Source of the DNA: Syngnathus acus
Lineage: Eukaryota; Chordata; Actinopteri; Syngnathiformes; Syngnathidae
Length of the DNA stretch: 64,000 nt
Direction of reading: 5' to 3'
Assembly (NCBI RefSeq): GCF_901709675.1
Contig: NC_051088.1
Span: 11,573,693-11,637,692, forward strand
Each line of letters begins with the position of its first letter. The first letter of the stretch is position 1. The notes below the pieces were generated by a model. That model saw only the letters and a list, made by a program, of their open reading frames with translations. It was not told where the DNA came from and ran no database searches. The translations under genes were made by a program, and so were the position numbers. Positions 48,401-61,815 of this stretch are shown piece after piece.

Positions 48401-51400
48401 CTTAAGTTGGGTGGGCCAGTTCAGAGAACGGAGTGGGTCACTTCAAGTGACCCAATGAGAACCCGCCCCTGGGTTTTCGCAAAATCCACTCCTATCCTGC
48501 CACCACTGACCATAGATTAAACCAAAGACACTAAACCTTCACATCCTTTTATTGCAGGGAGTTGACGTGTTTACCCAGGAAACTTTTTCTTTTCTTTTTC
48601 AAGACCATAAAAAATGATGACAGCTCAAAAAGGTGCTTGGAAATTTTGATTGATCAAGCATTCTATCAAACCGAATGCTTCACTTCTCAGTCTTCTCCTA
48701 AAGAATCTTGAACGCACCTCCGGGGTCCAATTCACTTGATTACCTGTGAAATAGTTCTGTGTGAAATGACAAATTAGATCTTCTCCGAACACAGCAGCAA
48801 ATAACATTACAGAATTCCCAGAAAAAAAAAAAGAAAGAAAAAAAAAAAAAAGCTCTCCTGCACATTTTATCTCTGCTCACCTGATTCGGGTCACCGCTTC
48901 CCCATCTTTTCCAGGTTAGCGCCATGATCCATGAGAGGGTTTTAGGAGGTCTATATTAAATCTCCTCCTGTGAATACCTGAGTAGATTCTGATTTGTATT
49001 CTTGTGTAAAAAAAAAAAAAGAGCGGCGTTCCCCAGCATGAGCCCACTTTCTCTCTGAACAAAACTTACATATATTTCCGCCTCAGGCAAGCTGCTTCGA
49101 TGGGGCCTGAGAGTGCAGGAAGGTCTTGATGTGCCATTCATTAGAAAGATGAATGTTACCGTGTGACTCCCCAGAGAGAACTATTTCATTCTGGGTACAC
49201 TCAAGGCTATTGATTTCCACCACACATCTCCAAAAAGACAGCAATGGTCTTCAATACCTCATCTGAGAATATAATATTGTTTGGATTCGACAATGACATC
49301 ATGCCAACTCCTGCAAATATACAAAATATTGTATGACAAGAGTACTCGGTAGGTGACCCCGGGCAGCATCCGGCACGCTAGCCGCCTATTTGTAAGCCGT
49401 GTTGAAAATGGATGGAGGGATAATTCAAGTGGACGAGTTCACGCTGCTTGAGCATGGCCAGTGACATCATAATGAATAGCTGGAAGCATAGCTTTTTGAC
49501 TCACTTGCTAGTGTGTGTACTGGACTGTAAATTTTGTTTGGCTGACAAAGCGAGTAAGCACGCGCAAGTATAGTGGAAGTGCCTTGTGTGCAATTGCCGT
49601 TAGTTGTGTTTTAGGTGACGTTAATTACCGCCTATCTCATAAACACGCACACACACTGGCACAAAGTGTGACGTGTGAAACTGCAATATACAGATGTTTT
49701 TTTCAAAAGCCTCTCTTGATGTTTGCTTTGAATTCATAACAGGGATCATGTTTTTTTAGACAACTATTCATTTGAATTCATGTCAAAATGGAAAGGACAT
49801 TTTATTTCAGATTTGTTCATTTTTATTGTTTCCAATTAAAAAAGCATTTTGTCGTTTGAACTGAGCTTAATACACAGACCTTTTGACCCATTTAAAAAAA
49901 TATTTGAAGCCCTTTAGGATATTTATTTGAGTACCCCTGCTGTATAAGAATGAGAATGAACCTTTTCTATGGTTCACATTCCACATTTGTCATTCACTTT
50001 TGTGATGTTTTATTTATGCATCATGAAGGAGATGTATCATGCATTTTTTATTTAACATTTGATAGCCTTTTCTCACAATTACATGTCAGTCATATGCTTT
50101 TATGATCAAATAAAAATCGAAAAACATGGATCCATAATTACAGTTTTACAGCATATTTCTTGCCAAAATTGTGTCTCAGTTTGATGCAGTGCACCAGACC
50201 CTCGAGAAGCCACCACTGGCCAGTTGAACAAGTTTAAGTGTCCAGGGTTCCCGTTTCCTGGAACGGAACGTTAGTTGCCGTCTCGGGCAATTAACTTGAA
50301 CATGAATAGCTGAACACCTGCAATGACCAGTGCAGCCACTCTATTGTGGCTGCCAGGTTTCATGACCTGTCCCAGCAGCATCTTGCCTTCTTGGTTCATT
50401 GAAGACTTTTTATTTCTCTTGTTGAGAGCCCCGGGGAGAATGATCTAGCCTGCCTGCTGCCTAATCACTGCTAATCCTTTCAAGACAGAAAGCCATGGTT
50501 GCTCAGGTTACTCTTGCTGAAGGATTATCTTGGGTTATTTATCCATCCAGAGAGGTTAATTATGGTGGCCGGCTCCCGCCTGCTTGGAACCTTCTGTGCG
50601 TCCGCACATGAAAAATCTCTGCTTTGTAGGCTCCGTACCTCACTTGGCTACACACCTGCCAATTGTGTCAATGGAATCACCGTATAAATTTTAATAATAA
50701 ACGTTGATGAGTTAATAATGATGCATGTTATAATTATCCTAAAAACAACTGTGTGCATGCAATTCGGTGGGGATGTCATCATTAGCCTCTTTTACACTGA
50801 GATCCTGAAGAAAAAGCAATAAACTGCCATTTTCTGCTTTTTAAACAGAATCCAGCGAAACGTAAGATTGCACTTTGTGGCACGCTATCTTGCAATCAGA
50901 TATGTGCATGTGTAAAATGCAAGGGCAATTGCTTTCAACTCAATGAAAAGAAGTTATGGTCGAGTATCCACCCCTGTCCCGCTGCCCTGGAATATTTTAC
51001 AATTTCCTTTTACTTCCCAATTGTTCTTACAGCTAGAATAGATCCTCTAAAGTAGTAGCCAGATGTCTTGAAAGGGCAAGTCAATTACTTGATTGTCCTG
51101 CCCAGTTTGGAGAAGAAAAGGTAGAGCGGTAATATTATGAGAATTTATATAATTTTACGTAAAATGGTCCAAACTGTTTCGAAACTAATAAAATTGAAAA
51201 AAGTGTTTTACTGACGGTTTAAAAATAGCGATAATGAAATGTAATTTAGCAAGGCATGTTAAAAATAACAATGACGGAGTGACAGACTGGGTCAGCCTGA
51301 AAAAATGTGACAATGACAGACTTCCGCGACACACAATCCGGAGTAAAATGTGACCTCCAAGTGCCCACTTGACAATGTCCAAGGAGTAGAAATCTTTTTT

Positions 51401-54400
51401 GTACTTCCAACATGTAGACCAATTTAAAGGGAATGATAGGAGTCGTTTCTATTGGCTGAGGAGCAAGTTGGCTGTGCTCATTCCCACAATAGCGCAAACA
51501 CCCCTTTAGAGTACAACTTTTCTTACTCTTGGCTTAATTAATCATAGTAATGGTGACCGTATTGTGGGTCTTTGCCTGGAGGAGGTCAATCTCTGATGGA
51601 CATTTCTAGCAATGGCAAAAATGGTTAAAAACATGGCGAGATAAAGCATGTTTTCATTGGTCGTTAAGCTATGCTGTGTTGACGGAACACTGAGCTGAAT
51701 TATGTTAACAACTCGAAATGGTAACAAAGCGTATATAATGGGTCTGTCATCAAACAGAAACACTACAAAGCTTGGAGAGTGGTTCTCAAATCATCCAGGG
51801 GGGTAAAAAAAAAGGCTTTGATTGCATTTACGCTCTATCTAAGATGGTTTACTGTGGTGGGACTCTGCTCTGCTTATATTTCTAATCGCCGTGGTAGTGC
51901 TTACGAGACAGCCCCCGAGGCCATTTTCGACATCATTGCAAGTCACTGTCTTCTGCTTGCCTTCACCATCACTTATGTGAGCGGAATAAGGGAAGAAGGC
52001 GTACAAACATGCTTTCATGCTTCAACTGAACTTCACAATAGCAAAAGTATCAGGCAGACGATGTAGCTTGGTCTCTTAACGGGAGATGACAAAGCTGGAA
52101 GCGGTGCAGCTTTTATCATGTCAGCTAACCATTAGGAGATGGGTCGGGATATTCCAGACATTTCCTATTCTGCATGATGTCCAAATTGTTTGGGGAAAAC
52201 TATATTTACATCATTGAAGTTGCTCATCAGCCCACATCAGTGAAAACATTGTGGACCACTGAATTTGTGTTTGCTAGTTATGCCCACTTTCTATTTAAAC
52301 AGACTGAAACATTTCAAAGCCACACCTAAAACAAGTTGAATCCATAACACGAATGAGGAATTTCAATTTAAAACCTGCAAGGGTAAATAATGGTCTGAAA
52401 GCTGTGAAGGGGATGGTATTTCTTCAGGCGTCAGAAGCGCACATTGACCTTCATTATTTCTGGCTACTCGGGGAACTCCTTTTACTCCTCATCTCACGAA
52501 CGTCTATCTCTTGCATCCTGCTGTGGCAAAGACTTCAATCTGTCTCTGTTTCCAAAAAAGGCCTCAAGCTGAAATGGGGTGATGATTCCTATGCCTTTTA
52601 TAAAGTGAGAGCTAAAGTACTGGAATGGATTCCGGACGAAAGCGACCAGATGTACACATCCCTCGGACACACACCGAACAAAAGCATCCGGTCTGGATGA
52701 GGAGGATCACCAGGGATTTCATGGGCTTCATTTTTTTTTTTTTTTCTATTGAAAGAAAGTCAAGTGGGAAAAATGTCAACACGGCAGATAAATAACAGAG
52801 TTACTTTGCTGAAAGTGATGCCCTGCTGTTGTCCCAACTTCCTGCTCATGGTGTGCCTGTACTGTGGAGGTGTATTTTTACCAAACCTTACACAAAAAGG
52901 CAATCTGTTTCTTAATTTTTTTCTAATTAAAAGTTTATCGGCAAATAGAAAGCAATTAATCAAAACAAAAGCTTCAAGCTGTTTAATGCCACTCCCATTG
53001 GAAGCTTAATATCAAAGTAAGACATGCTAACGGTAAGCATTGATAGTTCTCAGTTTTTAAAACCCTTGAAGTAATGGGTATTTGAACACAAAAGGTGGTG
53101 CAACACAGATAATATAACAATATTCACAGGCATATATTTTTTTTATCTTCTAGGAACACGGACTAACATTACAGCATCTTACCAAGTCATTTAGAGCAGT
53201 AGGAGGTCTACTATTCATTTTTGTGTTTGCATTACTGCGTTGTACTGGAATAGCACAATGGATGGAATTTGAGCATTCTTCACATTCGTTTTGATTGTTA
53301 TTACTCAGTTTTTGTAGTAAATCAAAATATGAGACCCTCCAGCAGCTCACACTCTCTTGCGTGGATCTTTTCGCCAGCGATAGCTTGAAGTCTTGGCGGC
53401 TACTTGATAAATGATTCAGTCGGCACTGCGTAGAAAGCATGATATATAAGCTAACTCGAAATCCGGCAGGATAAACGGGGCTCCGGAGACTAACTCCACT
53501 AGCTTGGAGAAGAACTCACAGACCTTGCAACAAGACAGATGCAAACAGACTAAAGGTATTTGGGCAATGTATAAAAAAAACATGCTGACTTACACTTTAT
53601 GCGAAATATTTGTATATTGTCTTGGACCTGACGCATACAATTGGATTTTAGGAGCTAAGTAGGATCTGTGATCTCATTCTTCAACTTTATATCATCTATC
53701 TTTTTGATTGGCAGCGAATTAAGTCGCCTTTGTTTACTCCCACAACAAATTCCACGCTTTGCATTCTTGGACAGAGCTGTGAAAATACCCAAACTTAGTC
53801 GAGCCTGCTCCTGCGTGGATTTAGCTTGCGTGGGGTCCTAAAAGTATAGTCCAATTTTTTTTCGTCAAAGATTTATCAGGAGGAAAGTTATTTTTTTGCA
53901 GATAGTTGACGTCCTAGTCGGTGATCTTTTGTTAATGTGACAAAAATAACACTTCTTATGAGGCGACCTTTAGGTAGCAGTATTAACATTTGTAAATTGA
54001 ACCCGAAGAGACCATGTCGGATCCAAATGTGGCCTTTGGTTCTTCTTTCACGCAACGTGTCTGACTTTGAAATATTAATAATACCACCTGATACTCACCA
54101 GAGGGTTTTGACAGTCGCAGCTCGTACTCGATGTGTTCATCGAGAACTCGTCAGCATTTGAGCTGCTCCTCCGTCCGCCAATGCCCATCCAGCTGCTGTC
54201 AGCCAACTGATTGCTTTAAAGGTTATTGTTGGGCATGTTTACACCGACGATATCATTATGTGATAAGATTAGATTGAGGATGCATTACAACCACGTTGTA
54301 ACACCCGGATCAGATTAAATGGCCGGCTAGTTTGGTTTTAACACAGAAGCAATACCTGCGTGCCTATGCCCATGACAGAGGTTAACAACTATGCTTTGAC

Positions 54401-54810
54401 AAAAACAAAAATAAGATAATATTATATCGAGCACTAAATATTATTACGTTTGGTCTGGACGGATTACTTCTGCATTATTGAATAGTGTTTTCTCAAAATG
54501 TTTCTTGTTTGGATCCACTGTAATGGTCCTTTGTCTGCTATCCCATTCATATCTGATTTATATTCTTTGTAATTATATTTAATTAAAATGTATGTAATTA
54601 AAACATCAGCAGTTTGCAGGCAAGGTTAACGTCGTACTCCAGGGACATTGGTTGACAATTTCAAAACATGCCTTATTTATTTTTTGTCTTCATTACTGTA
54701 CTGTGTTTGGATGGCCCATTACACCTGCTTTATCTTTTTAATTCACTTATTTCATTCTGAACATTTATAAAATGTAATAATGCAGATAATTTCCAATCCT
54801 ATATATATAT

Positions 54811-54872
54811 ATTTAGTATTGTTTTAAAATGTTAATATATTTTAGTATTGTTTTAAAATATTAATATATAAT
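54811..54872 (+). repeat. Short AT-rich tandem duplication, period about 30 bp
   Basis: TTTAGTATTGTTTTAAAAT followed by GTTAATATA is repeated about 30 bases later with one change, next to a TA-rich run. Confidence 0.7.
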
Positions 54873-55910
54873 ATAAGTCAACACTCCTGAAACTATTCAC
54901 AATATTTGAGTTTGCCGCATTGTTTTTATCCCTTAACAAAAACACCTCATGTTGATAAGCCATGTTGTGATGCTAAAGCAGTGCACACTTTCAATGTAAA
55001 CCTGAAATGATGCATGAGACCCAGTCCCATGGTGACTTCTAATAAATCAAGGCCTAATAAAGTTTGGGTACAGTGCAAAAGCTAAGGTCCAAAACAATCC
55101 ATTATATTACAACTTTATACACCAAGTGGGTTGCCAATCTAAGAGGCATTGTCCCTATAATGTTCACGCAATTTTATAGAGCCGTGTCAACTGATTATGT
55201 TTTGCTTTATACTTATAGTGAATCTGTTTTGAACCATGAGCAAGGAATAAACTAAATGGGATGCAGCTGATGTGAGGTTTACAGCTAAGCTGCTTCTTAT
55301 CTTTGATACGCACCGTCTGGGGGCTCACCTTGTTGAACGCTCCCCCCAAAATGTTCCTGTTCAAAAGCAATTAAGTTGTGTTTATTTTGTCGTCGCTCCC
55401 GCAGTGGGAGGCGGCGGTCACATGTGGTCTCATCCACCACAGGCTGCTGAGGAAGTGATGCTAATCTAGACAGAGGGAAGACTGGTAGGAGTGGGGGAGG
55501 GTGGGGGGAATCACCCCTCCCATCCTCTCTCTCTCTCTTTCTCGATGATTGTGCTGCAATATGTCGCATGACCGCCGCCAGGACTGCAGATAATCATAAT
55601 AATAAGGCATCATCGTTTACATTATACAACAAAGCAAGATTTTTATTTTATTTATTTTTTCTTACAATTTAATGATATTAATAAAAGGCCCCTTTTGATC
55701 ACCTCCCAGTCAGGTTCTATTCAAACAAGTCTTTGCATGTGTTTTACCACCTGCTTTGATATTTATGAGGAAGCTCCGACCCCCACCATTGATATTCATG
55801 CGGTTCAAACTTATGCAGCTTTGCTGCATTGTCACTTGCTTTTTTTTTTTTTTCCCCCTCTTCTCGCCCCAATGCTGCATGCTCAGTCTCAATAGTCTGA
55901 TCTGACCTAC

Positions 55911-55940
55911 CCCCCCTACACACACACACACACACAGACA
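55911..55940 (+). repeat. (CA)n microsatellite
   Basis: A C-rich lead followed by about ten CA units. Confidence 0.9.
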
Positions 55941-55970
55941 CCCCAGCCCCTTTTTACACCGCAGCATCCC

Positions 55971-56165
55971 GCTGCCATAGAAACCAAAAGGAGCATCCTG
56001 GGTGGTGCATGCAAGGCTCTCAGTGTGTGCGCTCAGGAGAGGGAGCGCATTGACCAAAGATAGAGCTAGCAGAGAGGTGCTGTGACTGGTTGGCTGGAAG
56101 TGAGGAGAAGCAGACGGAGAAGTGAGGGGGTGAGGTTATCCAGAACGCAAAAGTCACTTTCACGG
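55971..56165 (+). promoter_or_regulatory. Candidate promoter and non-coding first exon
   Basis: A purine-rich stretch (56040-56165) without TATA ends at a good donor, TTTCACGG|GTGAGTAC, at about 56164. Just upstream is a near X-box, GCTGCCATAGAAAC (55971-55984, one mismatch to the RFX consensus). Downstream sequence is T-rich and intron-like. This could be an alternative 5' exon of a large gene extending past the window. No coding frame supports it, so it rests on sequence character and one splice site. Confidence 0.25.
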
Positions 56166-58000
56166 GTGAGTACGGCACGGAGCGTCTTTCTTTTGTCTTC
56201 TTTGTTGATGAGTGATGGTGAGTCTGCTGCTGAGATGCGCAAGAGTTGTAGTTTGCTTAGCATTTTACTTTTGGATTCAAAGCAACTAGCTTCCTTGTTT
56301 TGCACGTTACAAAATCGTTGATGGACCTCCGTGTTAATATTTGATGAGGCTTCCCATCTCGGTCGCCTCTGCTTTTTTTTTTTTTTTTCTTTCTTTGTTG
56401 TCCTCCAGCTTTTAACAGTCATGAAACACAGTAAAGCCCGAGGTGAGGCCACCTGCTCTGCTGCATAGCGCAAAACACGGTCAAGTCAGGCTTTTGAATT
56501 TTGTGCGAGTGTCTTTTCTGCCACTTTTTCAGCCCATCTCTTGCTCCCCGCTCTTGCTCCTTGTCCTGACACTTTGATGAAGGGCCACAGCCGTGGGGCT
56601 AATGGGGAGGAGATCAGTACGAGCTGGAGGGAAAAGTGTAATTGTGAGCAGTTGGCACCTTTGAGACGCTTGTTGTTCGATAATGAGCCAAACTGTGAAG
56701 ACAGAAGGCAAAAAAAAAAAAGAGAAAGGAAACCGTGCAACCTGTTAACATCCCTGCTGCTTATTCACGCCCTTTTCCTCACCCAAGCAACAAGCAACAG
56801 CAGCCACCAAGAATTACAATTTGCTTCTTTTTTGGTAGGCTTGTAAACGCTTTTGGACAATCTCGCTACTTTTTGGCAACTTACAGCTAGTATCCCAAAG
56901 CGACCTTTAAATATTTTAACGTGCAAGAATCAGTGACATACAGTAAAAATGCATGATAAGAATCTGACCTATAACAACACTGCGATATGCATGCCAGGCC
57001 TGTGCACACCGAAAGCTCACCTCCCTGGTTTAGATTGTAGAATATGGAAGTCATGTGACACAACAGAATTATTTCCTGTTGCCTTTAGCTCTTATTTATC
57101 TTCCCAATCCACATTGAGAACTCCTCTGGATTGCTCGCTTAGTGGAAACTTGACTTTGAACAAATCCATCCTTTCATATTTGGCCCCGTTGACCCTTGCT
57201 GCGTTTGTGCTTTGCGTGCGCAACTGTGTACAGTTCTACGTTTGTAAAGAGCATGTGACCGTGCACGTGTGTTGATGATGGCGTGCTAGGAGGATGGCCG
57301 CGGGGGTCGTGGGCTTTCTTTGTGCGCAGCGCCTCCCGTGTGACACCTTTTATGACTTTTTGTTTAAATGTCACTCACCGAGGCCGCGATAAACATGGGA
57401 AAACGGGAGGCCGGGATTGGTGCGATAAGCCCGCCCCCACTGCCTCCTCCCCCTCCCAATTTCCTCCAGGCACAGTTTGTTTCAATCCGATAGAAAATTG
57501 GAGTGAATTCTTAAAGCCCTTTGGTCCCCCGATCAATACAGCATAAGAGGAAATAATATTGGCCTTGTAAACGAGGGGTGGTGCTGTACTGACAATGATC
57601 TCACTTGTTACAGGAAGCTCATGTTTAATAGATGGAAATAAGGCCGATGTGAATTGTGGGCTCCGCTATGGCCGACCGAGAACATTAGAACTTGTTGCTT
57701 AATCCGACACTTCAAAGCCTTTATTCAACCAAGGCTCAGGCCGCTGCTTCTGACTGCAACCTGCACATTGCATCTATAAAGGGATCAAAACAGCCAGAGG
57801 CTTTTTCCATCTCTGTGTTTCCGTCCTGTGTACAGAAAACTATAAATTTAGTATTCCTCAAACAGTCAAGCCACAAAGTCGATACTTTGCTGCGTTGGAG
57901 TTTTCATGCGAGAGAGAGAAAAAGTGCTTTTAGGAAGTTGGTGACAGGGTTTGAGTGAAAGCTCAGTAAAATCCGGTAACTGTACAAGAGACCCTCTGTG

Positions 58001-58020
58001 GTTAGTTAGTTAGTTAGTTT
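58001..58020 (+). repeat. (GTTA)n microsatellite
   Basis: Nearly five GTTA units followed by poly-A. Confidence 0.85.
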
Positions 58021-59092
58021 AAAAAAAGAATCTTTTGCTAGTTATAAATGTTGCCATTATGAAGCTTTTTCAGTGCCCTTTGCTCTCGTTCTGTTTGTAA
58101 ATCTTGCCAATTTTGTACTTTCTGGAGGTAAATATTACGCCATGGTTTCAGCAAAGCTCCTGAAGCCCAACCTGCCAAATGTACCAGATCATAAGCGGCA
58201 TCATCTTTATGAGTGTTAAATAGTTGATTGTAATGGATAGTGTAGCAGAAAGCTACGTTAATTTTCTCCTACCTCAGCACTTTTCATCGGCTACCTTCAC
58301 GTATAACAGCCTAAAAGTAGGCCAAACCAATGAAGCCTCAATACTTGCGTGAATTTACTACGTACTAAAACATTTCGGCAGATTATTGAGCGCCACATAA
58401 AATCAGTTCGGGGTCGCTAAGCACAACCAAAATGAATACATAATACTGTAATTATCCATCCCTAACTGCAAATCTGCTACTATTTGTGCGCTATCCAGTG
58501 CACGGTCTGATATGCTACGGTGCATTTAACTTTCTCGGGCATTTCAACTCAGCGACCGCATCGCTCGCCATTCCCTTGCAATCTCTTTCAATTTTCAACT
58601 TCCATCCATCATCTGAGCGGCTTATCCTCACAAGTTGTGGAATTCTATTACACTTATTTCCTTGACTGCAGGATCAATTATTGGTCGATATCTGTTGGAT
58701 CAAGATGAGGAAGGAGTGCAATCGAGGCTAGCTAGTGGCAGGTTAATAATGCCAACAATAATGACTGAAACTCTGCTGGTCATCTTTCTTTTACAACTGT
58801 TATGTTGAGGCTGCGAGCATCTGAGTACACACGGCCCAAATGTCAGCCCACGCTTAATCTAACAGGGTCACAATGATGGATGCATCATTTCTTCATGCTG
58901 ACTTGTTGTTTCCCGCCATCGCAGAGAGCCTCGGGGGCCGAGGGTCGGGTTAGAGCTCGCAGAAATTTGATGCGGTGGCTTTTTTTTCTGTTGGGAGCAA
59001 TACTTTGTTGACTTCTTGAAGTGGAATCGATGGAGAAGACAAATGTTTCATTGATGGAAATTGATCATAAATGGCCATCATGGCTCACTTCC

Positions 59093-59116
59093 TGTTTGTT
59101 TGTTTGTTTGTTTGTT
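59093..59116 (+). repeat. (TTTG)n microsatellite
   Basis: Six TTTG/GTTT units. Confidence 0.88.
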
Positions 59117-60311
59117 TTTTACACCAACAATGTACATTAGACCAGTGTGAGCTGCCGATGGCAAGTTCATTCATTAAAAATGATTCAAAACTACCCCCCC
59201 TATTGTTTTATCGCAAAATAAGCAAGGAAAAGAAGAAAAATACAGAAACGACTCATTCAGAATCCAGGCAAGCGCCTACAAACGCCACTCAGGAAGGCTG
59301 AGATTCCAACCCCAGACCACAAATTGTGAGGCAACCACGACACCTGTCATAAAAAGAAAAGAAATATATCCCCCCCCAAACCAGCTAATGCAAGACGTTA
59401 AGTAGATAAAGTGCCTCCTCCTTCAATCAGCATCTCTCCTATGCCCGCAATCCACTTGACAGGCTTACTTGCAGTTGTATTAATCCGTCACAATACTGCG
59501 ACACTTCAAGCCTGCGGAGCATCAGCGAGCTTGTGTTTGTAATGGATGAAGCAAATCCATTTAAATTCCCCGCTGATGAAAATTAGGACGACTCAAACAG
59601 CCTGATGGCTGCCTGTTGGTTTTTATCCTGCAAATGCAAAAGCATCCTGCACGGAGCAAGCACACACCACATCAATAAAGTCAGTCTTTATTATTATTGG
59701 ATGGCATCGTGCTGTGCTGCTCTGTCACCATTGGTCCGAGGTGATCGTAATGTTGTTGGTCATTAATATCATAAAGCTTAAACAAACTACAATGAGTCAT
59801 TCTGAAAAACTGCCCGCATGTCCTCAGCAAATGGCGAGCTCATTTTTATTCCTGTCCTGCTGTGGCCCTTTGCTAGTTTTTATTGTTTGAGATGATGATT
59901 ATTATTATTACATAATGATGTGTCCTTACGCTGTAGAACAATACTGTACTTTTTTTTCACAAGAATAGAATAGAATTCCTCCTCATATGAGGGTCATAGT
60001 TCATCTGACTTGTCAATAAATTCGGTAGAGTCCAAATTGCAATTGCACTTTATACTACACAAGGTCCATCGAATACTTTGCAGCCTCACGTGGGCGATTG
60101 TGTTTTATTATTGCATTTCAAGATCTGTTGACACTTTAGTAAATGAATATGACATGATGGGGGAGAGAGACTGGGAAGTGATTCAATGAACATTTGAATT
60201 GTGCATTCTTATATGAATACAATTTTAAAGTCATTCAGATGCACGTTTGGCTTACAAAGTTGCCTCTCTATACTTTTCATACGTGCTGTGATTGACGAGT
60301 GATTAGTGTTG

Positions 60312-60420
60312 GGTGTACGCTGCCATTGGCCTGGAGTCAGCTGGGATAGGCTACAACTCCCAATGACCAAGAGCTGAATAAGGAATATATACTAGAATGG
60401 GAATGAATGGAATCACAACC
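60312..60420 (-). repeat. Decayed common teleost repeat fragment
   Basis: CTGGAGTCAGCTGGGATAGG followed by CTACAACTCCCAATGACC and GAATGAATGG resembles the complement of the module end seen near 34835. Confidence 0.5.
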
Positions 60421-61801
60421 AGAATTGTCCCTGAAAGGATAAGTAATGTTGCTGCACGCCCAATCCTTTTTTCCTCTCCATTTAATTTATTGAAAAGTAT
60501 TTTAACACGGACCATTGCACATACAAGCTGAAAAAGAAGTTAAGCAGGTTTAATAGCTAAAAAAAACAGAAGTAAGTCAAAGAATGAACAAAAGGACAGT
60601 TAATAGGAATGTCATTTACATCAATGTAGACGATGTACAACTGTAAGTAAACTGGAATGTTCTGCATGCAGACAGTCATTCCAACACAATATCAAACACT
60701 GTTAATTACAGTTGATTTGCTGAATCGTCCCACTGTTTGCGCATTCAACAGTGGAAGCGCTGAACAAGCTCGACACGTCCCATTTAAATGTTGTAATATA
60801 ATTTCAATATTTACTCCGTGCATGCAGAGGCAGGCTGCAAGCTGTGCGATAGCGATTGCAGCTTGCGGTCAACAAGCAGGTTAATTGTTCTATTTCCCAT
60901 GTGGTTCAATTGGGCTATGGAAATCCACAAGGAAGCAGGTTTTGAAGTTAAGAGAACATGATCCCCCCCCCAAAAAAACCACAGATCTTTGACTGAAAGG
61001 ATTAGATTTTTTTTTTTTTACTTTTCAAGTGATAAGTATGATTAAATTTATCCTTGAAGGGGATAACAGGGTGTGTGTGTGTCTGTGTGTGCCTAGTGCT
61101 AAGATGATTGCATTTCTAAAAGTTACATTTCTATATATTTCAGATTCATGAAACTTCTCAAAAGTCATTTTCAATCATACGTTTGCGAGCGTTTTGGGAA
61201 GAAACACTAATTGAATTGAAATATTTGAAGTAGCGCAATACACTAGATTCTACAACTTCCTACATGAGCAACGTTTACCTCGTCGCCTGAGTGTCAAAAT
61301 CATTTTTTGCCCTCCCCCACTGCTGTTTCACACAGCCGATTTATCCGCCGGCGCTTAACACCTCCTCTCACGCACCGGAGCTTTAGGATTTAGGGATGTG
61401 GGGGGGTGGGATTATGGGATTTTGTGAAAAAGACACCACGGAATAAGCACTCCAAAAACGGCTGAGGTGCCCACATCGAGATTAGTGGGAATCATTACCG
61501 CCCTCGGGGAACGACAAGCTTCCCATGCATGTTGATGAAACAGCTTTTACAAATTAACGTTGCAAACTACAAATCCCATTTTGGAATGAATTTTGCTGTG
61601 TCATGGTATGACAATCCCGTCAGCCTGTTGAGTTTTTCCTCAACATGACAATAACATCTCACAATTAAGACAAAGTACAAACAAACCTGTTTTAATTAGG
61701 TACCATATATGTCGATCCTGTGTTGCCTTACCAGTAGAATGTTGTTGTAATTTTTTTTTTTTTTCGTATTTTACAGAAGTTGATGAGCAGGTTTTGACCT
61801 G

Positions 61802-61815
61802 GTTGCCATAGAAAC
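61802..61815 (+). promoter_or_regulatory. RFX X-box motif
   Basis: GTTGCCATAGAAAC fits the full 14-position X-box consensus (GTHNYYATRRNAAC) bound by RFX factors, often at ciliary gene promoters. No gene start is evident next to it, so it may be a distal element or chance. Confidence 0.4.

Larger units (their letters stand above)
43829..55900. other. Gene desert, no supported coding exon
   Basis: AT-rich DNA with simple sequence runs, two local duplications (45318-45436 and about 54811-54872) and one GC-rich island at 47085-47240. Open frames are short and without recognisable domains. If the unrecognised gene is real, this may be its second intron. Confidence 0.5.

Noticed and set aside
52353-52700. 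A 115-codon plus-strand open frame
   Set aside because: It is the longest frame in its neighbourhood but has no recognisable domain, no convincing splice sites and an amino-acid mix expected from random AT-rich DNA.
55297-55569. A 90-codon minus-strand frame rich in Arg and Pro
   Set aside because: The composition comes from a CT-rich simple stretch (TCTCTCTCTCTTTCTCG) and there is no domain or splice context.
55911-55940. Search for CRISPR-like regularly spaced repeats among the simple repeats
   Set aside because: All regular arrays are microsatellites without spacers, and the window is a vertebrate genome.
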